A stretch of 64,000 bases of DNA, from assembly GCF_051860665.1 (NCBI RefSeq), contig NZ_JBHYDM010000020.1, forward strand, positions 22,651 through 86,650, in the 5' to 3' direction. How positions within the stretch are numbered: position 1 is the stretch's first letter; the number at the start of each line of letters is the position of its first letter. Under the pieces are notes generated by a model. That model saw nothing but the letters and a program-made list of their open reading frames with translations. It was not told where the DNA came from and did not search any database. The position numbers and the translations under genes were made by a program. The DNA comes from Falsiroseomonas sp051860665 (GTDB lineage Bacteria > Pseudomonadota > Alphaproteobacteria > Acetobacterales > Acetobacteraceae). Positions 16,265-25,065 of this stretch are shown here, in pieces.

Positions 16265-16909
16265 TCAGGTGGCGGCAAGGCTGGCGAGCAGGGCATCCGC
16301 CCCGCCGAACAGCAGGCTCGCGGGCATCAGGCGGCGGTGGGCGCCACGGCCGACGACCAGCGCCGGCACGCCCTGCGCGCCCATCGCCTGCATCAGCGCC
16401 TGGCTTCCGGCGGTACGGCGGCGCATCGCATCCAGCAGCGCCGCATCCGGCGCGGCCAGGCGGGCGGCCGCTTCCGGCAGGTCCAGCGCGGCCAGCAGGC
16501 GGGTGAGGACCGAAACATCGGTGATATCGGCGGCGTCCACATAGCGCGCCTGCTGGATCGCCTTCAGCGCGGCGTGCTCCTGCCCCGGCGCCGTCTCGGC
16601 CACCGCGACCAGGGCCAAGGTCGCCGGGCCGGAATCGAAGCGGCGCGTGGCATCGCCCAGCACCTGGCGGCGATAGGCCTCGCTGAAGGTCTGGCCGGTC
16701 AGGCGGGCGATGCGCTGGTCGTTGGACCAGGCATGGGCCGCCATGCCCGCATCCATCGGCCGCGCGCCGGGGCCCGAGAAGAGCCCGGTCGGCGCCAGCT
16801 CCAGCGCCACGCCCGGCAGCGCGGCCAGCCGGTCCAGCACCGGGCTCGCGCCGTAGCACCAGCCGCAGAGCGGATCGAAAAGATAGGTGATGGGGGGTGA
16901 GGCGGTCAT
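16265..16909 (-). CDS. DsbA-family thioredoxin-fold oxidoreductase (FrnE-like)
   Basis: 214-aa cytoplasmic thioredoxin-fold protein. The N terminus ITYLFDPLCGWCYGASPVLD holds a CxxC (CGWC) at about residues 15-18 followed by Tyr-Gly, as in the DsbA-like/HCCA isomerase group. A helical insertion and the late cis-Pro segment GVPALVVG complete the fold. No signal peptide is seen after the ATG at 16909. It shares a transcript with the MBL-like protein and is divergent from a LysR regulator, so both are likely targets of it. Confidence 0.85.
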   Translation of the reverse strand: MTASPPITYLFDPLCGWCYGASPVLDRLAALPGVALELAPTGLFSGPGARPMDAGMAAHAWSNDQRIARLTGQTFSEAYRRQVLGDATRRFDSGPATLALVAVAETAPGQEHAALKAIQQARYVDAADITDVSVLTRLLAALDLPEAAARLAAPDAALLDAMRRRTAGSQALMQAMGAQGVPALVVGRGAHRRLMPASLLFGGADALLASLAAT

Positions 16910-17027
16910 GTCGGATCTCCTGCCCGCTCCAGATGCCATCCGGGCACTGGCGCGATAAGACCGACACATCGGACACACTGTATGGTTATGGTTGACAGTC
17001 AGGCGGCAGCCCGGCCTGCTGCCGCGC
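16910..17027. promoter_or_regulatory. Divergent control region between dsbA-like and lysR genes
   Basis: 118 bp separate the two start codons. The right half has a direct repeat (TATGGTTATGGTT, 16981-16993) inside an imperfect CTGT...ACAG dyad (16978-16998), of the size LysR proteins use for autoregulation and for controlling the divergent gene. No clear -35/-10 pair was found. Assignment as the LysR site rests on position. Confidence 0.4.
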
Positions 17028-17927
17028 ATGAACCTGAACCGCCTCGCCTATTTCGCCGCCGTCGTGGACACCGGCTCCTTCACCCGCGCCGCGGCGCGGC
17101 TGGGCATCACCAAGGCGGTGGTCAGCCAGCAGGTCCAGCAGCTGGAGCGGGAGACCGGCACCACCCTGCTGGTCCGCACCACCCGCCGGGTGAACCCGAC
17201 CGAGGCCGGCCGCCTGTTCCATGCCCGCTGCACCCTGCTGCTGCGGGAGGCCGAGGATGCCTATGACGAGCTGGCCCAGGCGGTGGCGGAGCCCAGCGGC
17301 ACGCTGCGGGTGACGGCGCCGAACGACTATGGCGTGGCGCGGCTGGTGCCGGTGGTCACCGATTATCTGGCACGCCACCCCGCCATGCGGGTGGAGCTGA
17401 CGCTGGGCGATGCGACCGTGGACCTGGTCTCCGGCGCGCTGGACCTCGCCATCCGCGTTGGCTGGCTGAGCGATTCCAGCCTGCAGGCGCGGCGGATCGG
17501 CGGCTTCCGGCAGCTTCTGGTGGCCAGCCCCGCCCTCGCCGAGGGTATCGCCGCGCTGCAGGCACCGGAGGACCTGGCCCGGCTGCCCTTCATCGCCCAT
17601 GCCGGGCTGCGCGAGCCGCTGGCCTGGCACTTCGCGCGTGGCGCGCTGGAACGCCGGACGGTGCGGCTCGAGGCCGCGCTGGCGATCGATACCACGCCGG
17701 GCGTGCTGGCGGCGGTGCAGGCCGGGGCGGGGCTGGCGGTGCTGCCGGACTTCCTGGTGGCTGCGCCACTGGCCGCCGGGCAGCTGCTGCAGGCCCTGCC
17801 GGAGTGGGAGCTGCCCTCGGGCGGCATCCACGCCGTGCTGCCGGCGGCCCGCTTCCGGCCCGCCAAGGTCACCAGCTTCCTGGCCCTGCTGGTGGAGGCC
17901 GAGCGGCGGGCCGCGGCAGCAGGCTGA
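17028..17927 (+). CDS. LysR-family transcriptional regulator
   Basis: 299-aa LysR regulator. The N-terminal winged helix-turn-helix is complete (LAYFAAVVDTGSFTRAAARLGITKAVVSQQVQQLE), and RTTRRVNPTEAG follows. The effector domain starts near residue 90 (GTLRVTAPNDYGVARLVPVV) and ends with VLPDFLVAAPLAAGQL, as in the group close to CrgA/DmlR. The ATG at 17028 is the first residue of the domain. It is divergent from the dsbA-like/MBL pair, its probable targets; the inducer is unknown. Confidence 0.92.
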   Translation: MNLNRLAYFAAVVDTGSFTRAAARLGITKAVVSQQVQQLERETGTTLLVRTTRRVNPTEAGRLFHARCTLLLREAEDAYDELAQAVAEPSGTLRVTAPNDYGVARLVPVVTDYLARHPAMRVELTLGDATVDLVSGALDLAIRVGWLSDSSLQARRIGGFRQLLVASPALAEGIAALQAPEDLARLPFIAHAGLREPLAWHFARGALERRTVRLEAALAIDTTPGVLAAVQAGAGLAVLPDFLVAAPLAAGQLLQALPEWELPSGGIHAVLPAARFRPAKVTSFLALLVEAERRAAAAG

Positions 17928-17929
17928 GT

Positions 17930-18730
17930 TCAGCCCTTCGCGAAGCCCACAAGCTCTGCTGCCAGCCAGTCCGGATCGCTGACGATCAGGCCATGGGGCG
18001 CGCCCGGCCGCACCAGCAGCCGCGCGCCGGGCACCAGCGCGGCCGTGGCCCGGCCGGTCAGCTCGATCGGGCAGGTCGCATCGGCATCGCCCTGGATCAC
18101 CACCACCGGCAGGTCCAAAGCGCGCAGCTCGGCCCGGAAATCGGTCTCCGCCAGGCTTCGGTGAAAACCCAGCAGGAAGGGCAGGCTGGCCTGGCGGGCG
18201 AGGCCGCAGATCCAGTCCAGCATGGCCTGGCTGGGCCCCGGTCCGCCGAAGGCGCGGGCATTGCGCGAAAGCCAGTCCGGAAAGTCCCGCCGCAGCTCCG
18301 CGCGCAGGGCCTCCAGCGCCGCCTCCGGAATGCCCGCCGGGTTGTCCGGGCGCTGCACCAGCAGCGGCGTGGTCGGGCCGATCAGCGCCAGCCGCGCCAC
18401 CCGGTCCCGCCCATGCCGGGTCAGGGTGCGCACCGCCTCCCCGGCCGCGCCGGACATGGCGACCAGCGTAACATCCCGCAGATCGAGCGCCGCCAGGACA
18501 TCGGCGAGGTCGTCGGCGAGGGTGTCGTAGTCCCAGCCACGCCCGGGGTCCTCGGAGCGGCCATGGCCGCGCCGGTCATAGGCCACGGCGCGCAGCCCGG
18601 CCGCCGCCATGGCCTGCATGGCCTGGTGCCAGCTGTCGCTGGGCAGGGACCAGCTGGCGAGGAAGACCACCGGCGCGCCCTGCCCGGCCTCGCGATGGAA
18701 CAGGCCGACGCCATCCCGCGTGCGGATCAT
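17930..18730 (-). CDS. Alpha/beta hydrolase
   Basis: 266-aa alpha/beta-hydrolase resembling non-heme chloroperoxidase/esterase types. It has VVFLASWSLPSDSWHQAM (oxyanion region), YDRRGHGRSEDP, a catalytic Asp in VVIQGDADATCPIEL and a catalytic His in PGAPHGLIVSDPDWLAAEL. The nucleophile elbow is VAMSGAAGE rather than GxSxG, so the Ser is present but the flanking glycines differ. Its ATG overlaps the TGA of the small membrane protein gene before it. Convergent with lysR, with only 2 nt between stops. Confidence 0.85.
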   Translation of the reverse strand: MIRTRDGVGLFHREAGQGAPVVFLASWSLPSDSWHQAMQAMAAAGLRAVAYDRRGHGRSEDPGRGWDYDTLADDLADVLAALDLRDVTLVAMSGAAGEAVRTLTRHGRDRVARLALIGPTTPLLVQRPDNPAGIPEAALEALRAELRRDFPDWLSRNARAFGGPGPSQAMLDWICGLARQASLPFLLGFHRSLAETDFRAELRALDLPVVVIQGDADATCPIELTGRATAALVPGARLLVRPGAPHGLIVSDPDWLAAELVGFAKG

Positions 18731-19110
18731 GCCGGCACCTGCCGCGCCGGCAGTGCCAGGACCTGCAACAGGGTGAAAGCCGCGGCCACCGCCGCCTGGG
18801 CCAGCACGAAGGCCTGCCCGAGGGGGCTGGGCGCCAGGCCGAAGGCGCCGATGGCCAGGCCAAGGCTTTCCAGCACCCAGAGCGTATTCAGCGCGATGAT
18901 GGCCAGCACCGCGCCCCGCCGCGGCGCGGCGGCAAGGCCGAGCAGCGCCACGAGGCCGGCCCAGGGTATCAGGAAAAGCCCGGCGCCGCGCAGCAGCGGC
19001 TCGGGCAGGTTCAGCGGCGCGGCCAGCCATCCGGCGCCGAGCGCCAGCAGCAGGCCGGAGCCGGCGCAGGCCGCAGCATCGCCCAGCAGCGCCAGTTTCA
19101 GCATCCTCAT
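18727..19110 (-). CDS. Small four-helix membrane protein, unknown function
   Basis: 127-aa hydrophobic protein with about four predicted membrane helices (residues near 7-27, 40-62, 65-85 and 95-118), no catalytic motif seen. The start at 19110 (MRMLKLALLGDAAACAG) follows a GAGACC-rich leader; the frame upstream is poor. It is translationally coupled to the alpha/beta hydrolase (ATGA) and divergent from an XRE-family regulator. This layout (regulator, small membrane protein, hydrolase) suggests one regulated unit. Confidence 0.72.
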   Translation of the reverse strand: MRMLKLALLGDAAACAGSGLLLALGAGWLAAPLNLPEPLLRGAGLFLIPWAGLVALLGLAAAPRRGAVLAIIALNTLWVLESLGLAIGAFGLAPSPLGQAFVLAQAAVAAAFTLLQVLALPARQVPA

Positions 19111-19172
19111 CGGGTCTCTCCTTCGGCTTCCGAGACCCGCACCCAAGACCCGCCCGCCGCCGCCGCGCGATA

Positions 19173-19183
19173 ACCTCGGAGGT
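19173..19183. promoter_or_regulatory. Palindromic operator candidate
   Basis: ACCTCGGAGGT is a perfect dyad with a one-base centre, flanked as TA-ACCTC-G-GAGGT-CA. It sits in the 111-bp divergent gap, 39 bp before the XRE regulator gene. Small dyads of this size suit HTH-XRE dimers, so autoregulation is plausible. Confidence 0.35.
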
Positions 19184-19221
19184 CATGGGAAGCCCGCCAC
19201 GGACGCGCCTAGGATGGCCGC

Positions 19222-20004
19222 ATGTCCGCGCCCTATCCCCCCATCGGCAGCCTGCTCCGCGACTGGCGCCAGCGCCGCCGCCGCAGCCAGCTCGACCTCG
19301 CGCTCGATGCCGAGATCTCGACCCGGCACCTGAGCTACCTGGAATCCGGCCGCGCCCGGCCGAGCCGGGAGATGGTGCTGCGCCTCGCCGCCCAGCTCGA
19401 TGTGCCGCTGCGCGCCCGCAATACGCTGCTGCTGGCCGCAGGCTTCGCCCCCGCCTATCGCGAGGAGGCGGCGATGGATGGGGTGCGGGCGGCGGTGCAG
19501 CTGATCCTGGACGCCCAGGCGCCGAACCCGGCGCTCGCGGTGGACCGGCACTGGCGGCTGGTGGCGGCGAATGCGGTGGTGCCCAGGCTGCTGGAGGGCC
19601 TTGCGGAGCCCGCGCTGCTGGCGCCGCCCGTCAATGTGCTGCGCCTGAGCCTGGCCCCCGGTGGCCTCGCCCCCCGCATCGGCAATCTGGCCGAATGGCG
19701 CGCCCATGTGCTGGAGCGGCTGCACCGGCAGGTGGAGGCCAGCGGCGATGCCACCCTCGCCGATCTGCTGGCGGAACTGCGCGCCCTGCCCGCCCCGCCG
19801 CAGGCCGCGCCGAGCACGCCGGCGCTGCCACCGGGCGGCCTCGCCGTGCCCCTGCTGCTGGACAGCCCGGCCGGGCCCTTGGCGCTGCTTTCCACCACCA
19901 CCGTCTTCGGCACGCCGGTGGAGGTGACGCTCTCCGAAGTCGCGATCGAGGCCTTCTACCCGGCGGACCCGCAGACGGCGGAACGCCTGCGCCGCCTGGC
20001 CTGA
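19222..20004 (+). CDS. XRE-family regulator with MmyB-type ligand domain
   Basis: 260-aa regulator. An N-terminal HTH_3 domain (LLRDWRQRRRRSQLDLALDAEISTRHLSYLESGRARPSREMVLRLA, residues 10-55) is followed by the MmyB-like ligand-binding domain: RNTLLLAAGFAPAYRE, ALAVDRHWRLVAANAVVPRLL, and at the end ALLSTTTVFGTPVEVTLSEVAIEAFYPAD. MmyB domains have a PAS-like fold and bind fatty acids or other hydrophobic ligands. It probably controls the divergent membrane protein/hydrolase pair. Confidence 0.92.
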   Translation: MSAPYPPIGSLLRDWRQRRRRSQLDLALDAEISTRHLSYLESGRARPSREMVLRLAAQLDVPLRARNTLLLAAGFAPAYREEAAMDGVRAAVQLILDAQAPNPALAVDRHWRLVAANAVVPRLLEGLAEPALLAPPVNVLRLSLAPGGLAPRIGNLAEWRAHVLERLHRQVEASGDATLADLLAELRALPAPPQAAPSTPALPPGGLAVPLLLDSPAGPLALLSTTTVFGTPVEVTLSEVAIEAFYPADPQTAERLRRLA

Positions 20005-20007
20005 CCG

Positions 20008-21474
20008 TCAGCGCGCCAGCACCTGCGCCGCATCCGTGGTCTTGCGCACGGCGGTGGAAACGCTGCCGACGGCGGCCTCCATCTCGCCGACGCTGTCCAG
20101 CACCGCGCCGACCGCGGCGGCGGCGCCCTGGGCGCTGCTGGACATGCCCTGGGTGACGCTGGCCTGTTCCTCCACCGCGCCGGCGGCGTGGTTCACCTGG
20201 TCGCGCACCGTGGTCGCCTGCTCCCGGATGCTGATGACGGCCTGCGCCACGCTGGCGGAGCGGGTCTGCAGGCTGTCGATCTCCTTGGTGATCTGTTCCG
20301 TCGCCTGGGCCGCCTGCACCGCCAGGTTCTTCACCTCGGAGGCGACGACGGAGAAGCCCTTGCCGGCCTCCCCCGCGCGGGCCGCCTCGATGGTCGCGTT
20401 CAGCGACAGCAGGTTGATCTGGCTGGCGATGCTGCGGATCAGGGCGACGATGCCGCTCATCGCCTGGGTGGCGCTGGCCAGGCCCTCCGTCTCCGTGGCG
20501 ACGCGCGCCGCCTGCTGGAAGACCGCATCCGTCGCGGTCTGGGAGGCCACCATGCTGCCCGAGATCACCCGGATGGAGCCGGCCAGCTGCTCCGCATTCT
20601 CGGCGACGGAGGCGACATTGGCCGTCGCGGTGGCCGCGGCCTGCTTCGCGGTCAGCGCGCCGGTATTGGAGCGGCCGACCTCGCGGTCCACCTCCTCGAT
20701 ATTCTCCCGCAGCTTTTCCAGCAGATCCATCTGCGCGGTGATGTCGGTGGCGAACTTCACCACCTTCGTCACCTGGCCGTTATGGTCGAGGATCGGGTTG
20801 TAGGACCCCTCGATCCAGACCGGCCGGCCGGATTTGGACAGCCGCTTGTATTGGGCCGACATCGGCTTGCCGGAACGCAGCGCCTCCCAGAAGGCCTTGT
20901 AGTCGGCGGAGCGGGCGTAGGCCGGCTCGACAAACATGCTGTGCTGCTTGCCGCGGATCTCCTCCAGCCGGTAGTCCATGGTCTTCAGGAAGTTCTCGTT
21001 GGCGGTGACGATGGTGCCGTCCATCGTGAATTCGATGACCGCCTGGGCACGGCCGATGGCGGCGATCTGCGCGGCATAGTCCAGGTTCAGCAGCCGGTGA
21101 TGCGCATCCTCCCACTCCACCACGAAGCCGGCGCGGCGGCCGCCCTGGCCGATCGGCGAGACCAGCAGGTCGAAGGCGCGTTGGCCGATGCGGATGGTGG
21201 CCGAATGCGGCTTGTCCAGCACGGCCAGCATGCGGCGCTGGTGGTCCGGATTCTTGTGGAAGACGTCGATATTGCTGCCCAGCAGCGTCGCCATGCTGAA
21301 GCGCGGCAATTCGCGGCGCAGCTCCTCCTCCGCCTCCGCCATCATCGTGGTGACGGCCTGGTTCATATAGATGATGTTCAGGTCGGGATCGGCGATCATG
21401 ATCTTGGCGCGCACGCAATCCAGCGCGGCAAGACGCTCCAGCGAGCGGTCGGGGCGGTGGGGTCGAAGGAACAT
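20008..21474 (-). CDS. Soluble PAS-PAS methyl-accepting chemotaxis protein
   Basis: 488-aa chemoreceptor with no membrane segment. The first PAS-like domain (about 20-130) contains AKIMIADPDLNIIYMNQAV. The second (about 145-265) has VIEFTMDGTIVTANENFLKTMDY and a PAC segment ending VVKFATDIT. The signalling domain (about 290-488) has the conserved hairpin-tip region IASQINLLSLNATIEAARAGEAGKGFSVVASEVKNLA. It probably senses an intracellular cue such as redox state or energy level. No flavin- or heme-binding residue could be assigned. Convergent with the XRE gene, 3 nt between stops. Confidence 0.93.
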   Translation of the reverse strand: MFLRPHRPDRSLERLAALDCVRAKIMIADPDLNIIYMNQAVTTMMAEAEEELRRELPRFSMATLLGSNIDVFHKNPDHQRRMLAVLDKPHSATIRIGQRAFDLLVSPIGQGGRRAGFVVEWEDAHHRLLNLDYAAQIAAIGRAQAVIEFTMDGTIVTANENFLKTMDYRLEEIRGKQHSMFVEPAYARSADYKAFWEALRSGKPMSAQYKRLSKSGRPVWIEGSYNPILDHNGQVTKVVKFATDITAQMDLLEKLRENIEEVDREVGRSNTGALTAKQAAATATANVASVAENAEQLAGSIRVISGSMVASQTATDAVFQQAARVATETEGLASATQAMSGIVALIRSIASQINLLSLNATIEAARAGEAGKGFSVVASEVKNLAVQAAQATEQITKEIDSLQTRSASVAQAVISIREQATTVRDQVNHAAGAVEEQASVTQGMSSSAQGAAAAVGAVLDSVGEMEAAVGSVSTAVRKTTDAAQVLAR

Positions 21475-21559
21475 CTCGCGCTCCTGGGATGGGAGCCCGG
21501 GGTATACGCGCCCTGTGTTTCGCGGCCCTTAATTTCCCGACCTTCCCACTAGGGAATTC

Positions 21560-22831
21560 TCACCCCTCCAGCGCCGCCTGCAGCCAGCGGGCGGTGGCCA
21601 GCAGCGCCGGATCCTCCGCGATGCGGCCCACCAGCTGGACGCCCAGCGGCAGCCCGCCCGGCCCGGTGCCCGCGGGGATGGTCACGTTCGGGCCATGGAG
21701 CAGCGTCCAGAGCAGGTTGAAGGTGGCCTCCCCGGTATGGGCCAGGCCCTCCGGCGCCTCCCCGGGCGCGGAGGGGGTGAGCACCGCGTCGAAACCGGCG
21801 GTCCAGTCCAGGAAGGCGGCGCGCGCCGCCATTGCCGCGCGGCGCGCCTCATCCAGCTTGGCGGGCGCAAAACCGCCGGCCCAGTCCAGCCGGTCCAGCA
21901 GCACGGGGGAGATCTGGGCCCGCGCCTCGGCATATTCCCAGGCGAGACCCTGGCGGGTCTCCATGTTCATCAGGAAGGGGTGCAGCTCGGCAGCCTCGGA
22001 CAGCGCGGGCGGCAGCGGCGCCTCCACCACCTCCGCCCCCGCGCGGCGGGCGGCTGCCGCCGCGCCTTGCAGCAGCGCCACCGTCTCCGGCCGCGCCGCC
22101 TCCGGCGCCTGGCCCAGGCTGAGCAGCAGCCGCGGCGCGCGGTCGCGCTTCGCCTCCGGGTCGGGATGGTCGCGGCCGGTCATGGCGCCCATGGCCAGGG
22201 CGCAATCGGCCAGGCTGCGCGCCATGATCCCGATCGTATCCAGGCTTTCGGAGCACACCTTCATGCCGCCGCGATGGAAGGTGCCGAAGCTCGGCTTGAA
22301 GCCGACCACGCCGCAAAAGGCGGCCGGCCGCACGATGCTGCCCGCGGTCTGCGTGCCGAAGGCCAGGGGCACCAGGAAATCCGCCACCGCGGCGGCGGAG
22401 CCGGAGGAGGAGCCGCCCGGCGTATGCGCGGGATTGTGCGGATTGGTGGTGGCGCCCGGGTGGCGCGTGGCGAATTCCGTGGTGACCGTCTTGCCCATCA
22501 CCACGCCGCCCGCGGCGCGCGCCGCCGCCACCGCCGCCGCATCGCCGCGCGGCCGGTGTCCGGCCCAGATCGGAGAGCCATAGCCGGTCGGCATATCCGC
22601 CGTATCCAGCACGTCCTTCACGCCGAGCGGGATGCCGGAGAGCGGCCCGGGGCGGGCGCGCGCGGCATTGCGCCGCGCCTGGCCGGGGTCGAGGTGGATG
22701 AAGGCGCGCAGCACCGGCTCCCGCGCCGCGGCGCGGGCCAGGCAGGCCTCCATCAGCTCAGGCGCGGAAAGGCGGCCGGCGGCGATGGCGCGCGCGGCCT
22801 CGGTGGCGGTCAGGCGGTTCGGTTCGGTCAT
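21560..22831 (-). CDS. Amidase signature family protein
   Basis: 423-aa amidase. The Ser-cisSer-Lys triad is visible: Lys in GIPLGVKDVLDT, cis-Ser in PGGSSSGSAAAVA, and nucleophile Ser in TQTAGSIVRPAAFCG. The C terminus GVQLVGRIAEDPALLATARWL is typical of this family. No signal peptide is apparent, so it probably acts in the cytoplasm on a small amide. Substrate not identifiable; it is not GatA, since the neighbouring gatB and gatC are absent. Divergent from the unknown gene at 22885. Confidence 0.9.
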   Translation of the reverse strand: MTEPNRLTATEAARAIAAGRLSAPELMEACLARAAAREPVLRAFIHLDPGQARRNAARARPGPLSGIPLGVKDVLDTADMPTGYGSPIWAGHRPRGDAAAVAAARAAGGVVMGKTVTTEFATRHPGATTNPHNPAHTPGGSSSGSAAAVADFLVPLAFGTQTAGSIVRPAAFCGVVGFKPSFGTFHRGGMKVCSESLDTIGIMARSLADCALAMGAMTGRDHPDPEAKRDRAPRLLLSLGQAPEAARPETVALLQGAAAAARRAGAEVVEAPLPPALSEAAELHPFLMNMETRQGLAWEYAEARAQISPVLLDRLDWAGGFAPAKLDEARRAAMAARAAFLDWTAGFDAVLTPSAPGEAPEGLAHTGEATFNLLWTLLHGPNVTIPAGTGPGGLPLGVQLVGRIAEDPALLATARWLQAALEG

Positions 22832-22884
22832 ATCGGCATCACGCCACGCCCTTGGGCGTTTGCGAAGCGCCTGCGCGATGCCAA

Positions 22885-23409
22885 ATGGACATGATGCCCG
22901 ATACCGCCATCACCCTGGGCGCCGCCGAAGACGGCAGCCTGTCCTATGCCATCCCGCTCTCCCCCGAGGCCCTGCCCCCGGTTGCCCCTTCGGCGCTGCT
23001 GAATGCCTGGGAGGCGGCCCGCGCCCATGCGCAATCCGGCCAATGGGGCCCGGTGCGCCGCCTGCTGTTCCGCGGGCCGCAGGGGGCGGCCATCGTGCTG
23101 GCGATCGCCGACCGCGATGCGCGGTCCTGGGCCGAGGCGGTGGACCGCCGCGTCGACCTCGCCACCCTGCCCGGCCTGGCCCTGTGCCTGCGGCTGCTCG
23201 CCCTGGTCGAGGTGATGGGCCGCAGCGCCTGGATGGCCGGGCTGTTCAACGTGACGGCCGAAGGGGTGGAGCTGCACCCCGCTTTGGTGCGCGCCGCGGC
23301 CGCCATGCCGCTGGATGCGGCGGCCAGGTTCGACGCGGAGCGGATTCGCGCGCTATTGTCCCGCGCCCTGCCCGCCTCCCGCGTCGCGGTCCCCGAGATC
23401 CCGGCCTGA
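22885..23409 (+). CDS. Conserved-looking protein of unknown function
   Basis: 174-aa protein, mostly helical, with no recognised motif. An ATG at 22885 (or 22891) was preferred to one at 22852 because coding character begins there. It contains an ordered VRRLLFRGPQGAAIVLAIADRDARSWAEAVDRR segment and a Leu-rich helix near residue 90, and the codon pattern matches its neighbours. It is divergent from the amidase and 22 nt upstream of a lipoprotein gene, so these may be cotranscribed. Confidence 0.6.
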   Translation: MDMMPDTAITLGAAEDGSLSYAIPLSPEALPPVAPSALLNAWEAARAHAQSGQWGPVRRLLFRGPQGAAIVLAIADRDARSWAEAVDRRVDLATLPGLALCLRLLALVEVMGRSAWMAGLFNVTAEGVELHPALVRAAAAMPLDAAARFDAERIRALLSRALPASRVAVPEIPA

Positions 23410-23431
23410 CGCGCCGACCGAAAGCCCCGCC

Positions 23432-23791
23432 ATGTCCCCGCTCCGCGCCCTGACGCTGCCAACCCTCCTCGCAACCATCCTTCCCCTGGCGGCCTGCAAC
23501 CTGCCGCTGCCGCAGCCGATCAGCGCCCCGCCGCCGCCCGCCCCGGGCCAGCGCGACGCGGCCTATGAGGCCTGCCGGGCGGAGGCGACGCGCATCGTGC
23601 AGTACCGGGAGCGCGGGCAGCAGATGCGCACGGATGAGACCGAGTCGAGCCTCGGCACCCTCTCCGTCACGCCCTTCAGCCGCCTGCAATCGGACCGTGG
23701 CGCGGCGCAGATCGACCGCGACCGGCTGGTGGCCGATTGCCTGCAGCGCGCCCCCGTCGCCGCACCCGCCGCCGCCAGCCGGGGGCGCTGA
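23432..23791 (+). CDS. Small lipoprotein
   Basis: 119-aa putative lipoprotein. The signal ends in a lipobox, LPLAAC, with Cys at about residue 22. The mature region begins with a Pro-rich stretch, then a charged helical part with two further cysteines (YEACRAEATRIV and VADCLQR) that could form a disulfide. No family recognised. It sits 6 nt before an MFS transporter gene. Confidence 0.7.
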   Translation: MSPLRALTLPTLLATILPLAACNLPLPQPISAPPPPAPGQRDAAYEACRAEATRIVQYRERGQQMRTDETESSLGTLSVTPFSRLQSDRGAAQIDRDRLVADCLQRAPVAAPAAASRGR

Positions 23792-23797
23792 GCGGGG

Positions 23798-25051
23798 GTG
23801 GCTTCCTCCGGCGCGCTGGCGCGCGCCCTCTCCACCCGTGATTCCCGCCTGTTCTTCAGCGGCTCCATGGTCGCCTGGACCGGGCTCTGGATGCAGCGCA
23901 TCGCCGTGTCCTGGCTCGCCTGGGAGCTGACGGGCAGCGCCTTCTGGGTCGGCATGGTCGCCTTCTGCGACCTGGCGCCGGCGGTCTTCATCAGCCCGGT
24001 GGCGGGTGCCATCGCGGACCGGGTGGACCGGGTGAAGCTGGCGATGTGGACACAGCTGGCCATCGCCCTGCAATCGGCGCTGGTCGCCGGCTTCACCTTC
24101 AGCGGCCAGATGACCATCACCCTGCTGCTGGTGCTGGAGTTGTGTGGCGGCGTGGCCGCCAGCTTCGCCCAGCCGGCGCGGCAGACGCTGATGCCCGGCA
24201 TCGTGGCCCGCGCCGACCTGCCGGCCGCCGTCGCCGCCAATTCGCTCTGCTTCGCCACCGCCCGCTTCATCGGGCCCGCCATCGCCGGCCCCGTCATCGC
24301 CGTCTGGGGCGTGGTGCCGGCCATTGCCGGCAATGCGGTGGGCTATCTCTTCGCCTGCCTCTCGATCTGGCTGCTGCGGATCGATCCCAAGGAACGCCAG
24401 GGCCATCCGGCCTCGAAAAGCCTGTTCGGGGAGGTGGTGGAGGGGCTGCGCTATGCGGCGCGGCATCCGGGCCTCGGCCCGATCCTGCTCTATGCCGCCC
24501 TCGGCGCATTGCTGCTGCGGGGCGTGCAGGAGATCCTGCCCCCCTTCGTCGAGCGACTTTTCGGCCGCGGCGCCGAAAGCCTGGCCATCCTGACCGCCTG
24601 CTTCGGCATCGGCGCCCTGGTCTCCGGCCTCTGGGTCGCCTCCCGCGGGCGGCTGGAGGGGACGACGCGGCTGGCGGTCTTCGCCGGCCTCGCCCAGGCC
24701 GCCGCCACGGTGGGCTTCGTCGCCACCAGCTTCTTCCCCTTCGGCATGCTCTGCGCGGCGCTGATCGGCGGCACCGCCTCGATCCACGGCATCAGCGTGC
24801 AGACCCTGATCCAGAGCGCCACGGACACCACCTATCGCGGCCGCATGCTGAGCCTCTGGGGCCTGATCACCCGGGCCTTCCCGGCGCTCGGCGCGCTCTC
24901 GCTCGGCGCGGCGGGGGAGATCTTCGGACTGCAATGGCCGACGCTGGTGGCGGTGGCGGTCTTCCTCGGCGTCTTCGCCTGGGGGGTGGGCCGCCTGCGC
25001 CGGATGGAACAGGCGCTGGAAGGTGATCCGGCCTCGCCGGACAATCGTTGA
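23798..25051 (+). CDS. MFS transporter (MFS_3/EntS-like)
   Basis: 417-aa, twelve-helix major-facilitator protein. It has the motif-A-like DRVDRVKLAMWTQ loop after helix 2 and SFAQPARQTLMPGIVARADLPAAVAANSL between helices 4 and 5, both characteristic of the EntS/MFS_3 group of exporters. A second long loop (ASKSLFGEVVEGLRYAARHPGLG) separates the two halves. GTG start at 23798. Probably an efflux pump for a small molecule; substrate unknown. It runs into the next gene, whose ATG lies 14 nt after its stop. Confidence 0.88.
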   Translation: MASSGALARALSTRDSRLFFSGSMVAWTGLWMQRIAVSWLAWELTGSAFWVGMVAFCDLAPAVFISPVAGAIADRVDRVKLAMWTQLAIALQSALVAGFTFSGQMTITLLLVLELCGGVAASFAQPARQTLMPGIVARADLPAAVAANSLCFATARFIGPAIAGPVIAVWGVVPAIAGNAVGYLFACLSIWLLRIDPKERQGHPASKSLFGEVVEGLRYAARHPGLGPILLYAALGALLLRGVQEILPPFVERLFGRGAESLAILTACFGIGALVSGLWVASRGRLEGTTRLAVFAGLAQAAATVGFVATSFFPFGMLCAALIGGTASIHGISVQTLIQSATDTTYRGRMLSLWGLITRAFPALGALSLGAAGEIFGLQWPTLVAVAVFLGVFAWGVGRLRRMEQALEGDPASPDNR

Positions 25052-25065
25052 AAGAGGAATCGAGG

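Noticed and set aside
15357..16976. A single long frame fusing a DsbA-like region to the MBL-like protein
   Set aside because: The DsbA-like protein is read in another frame; the MBL-like protein has its own start and leader at 16238.
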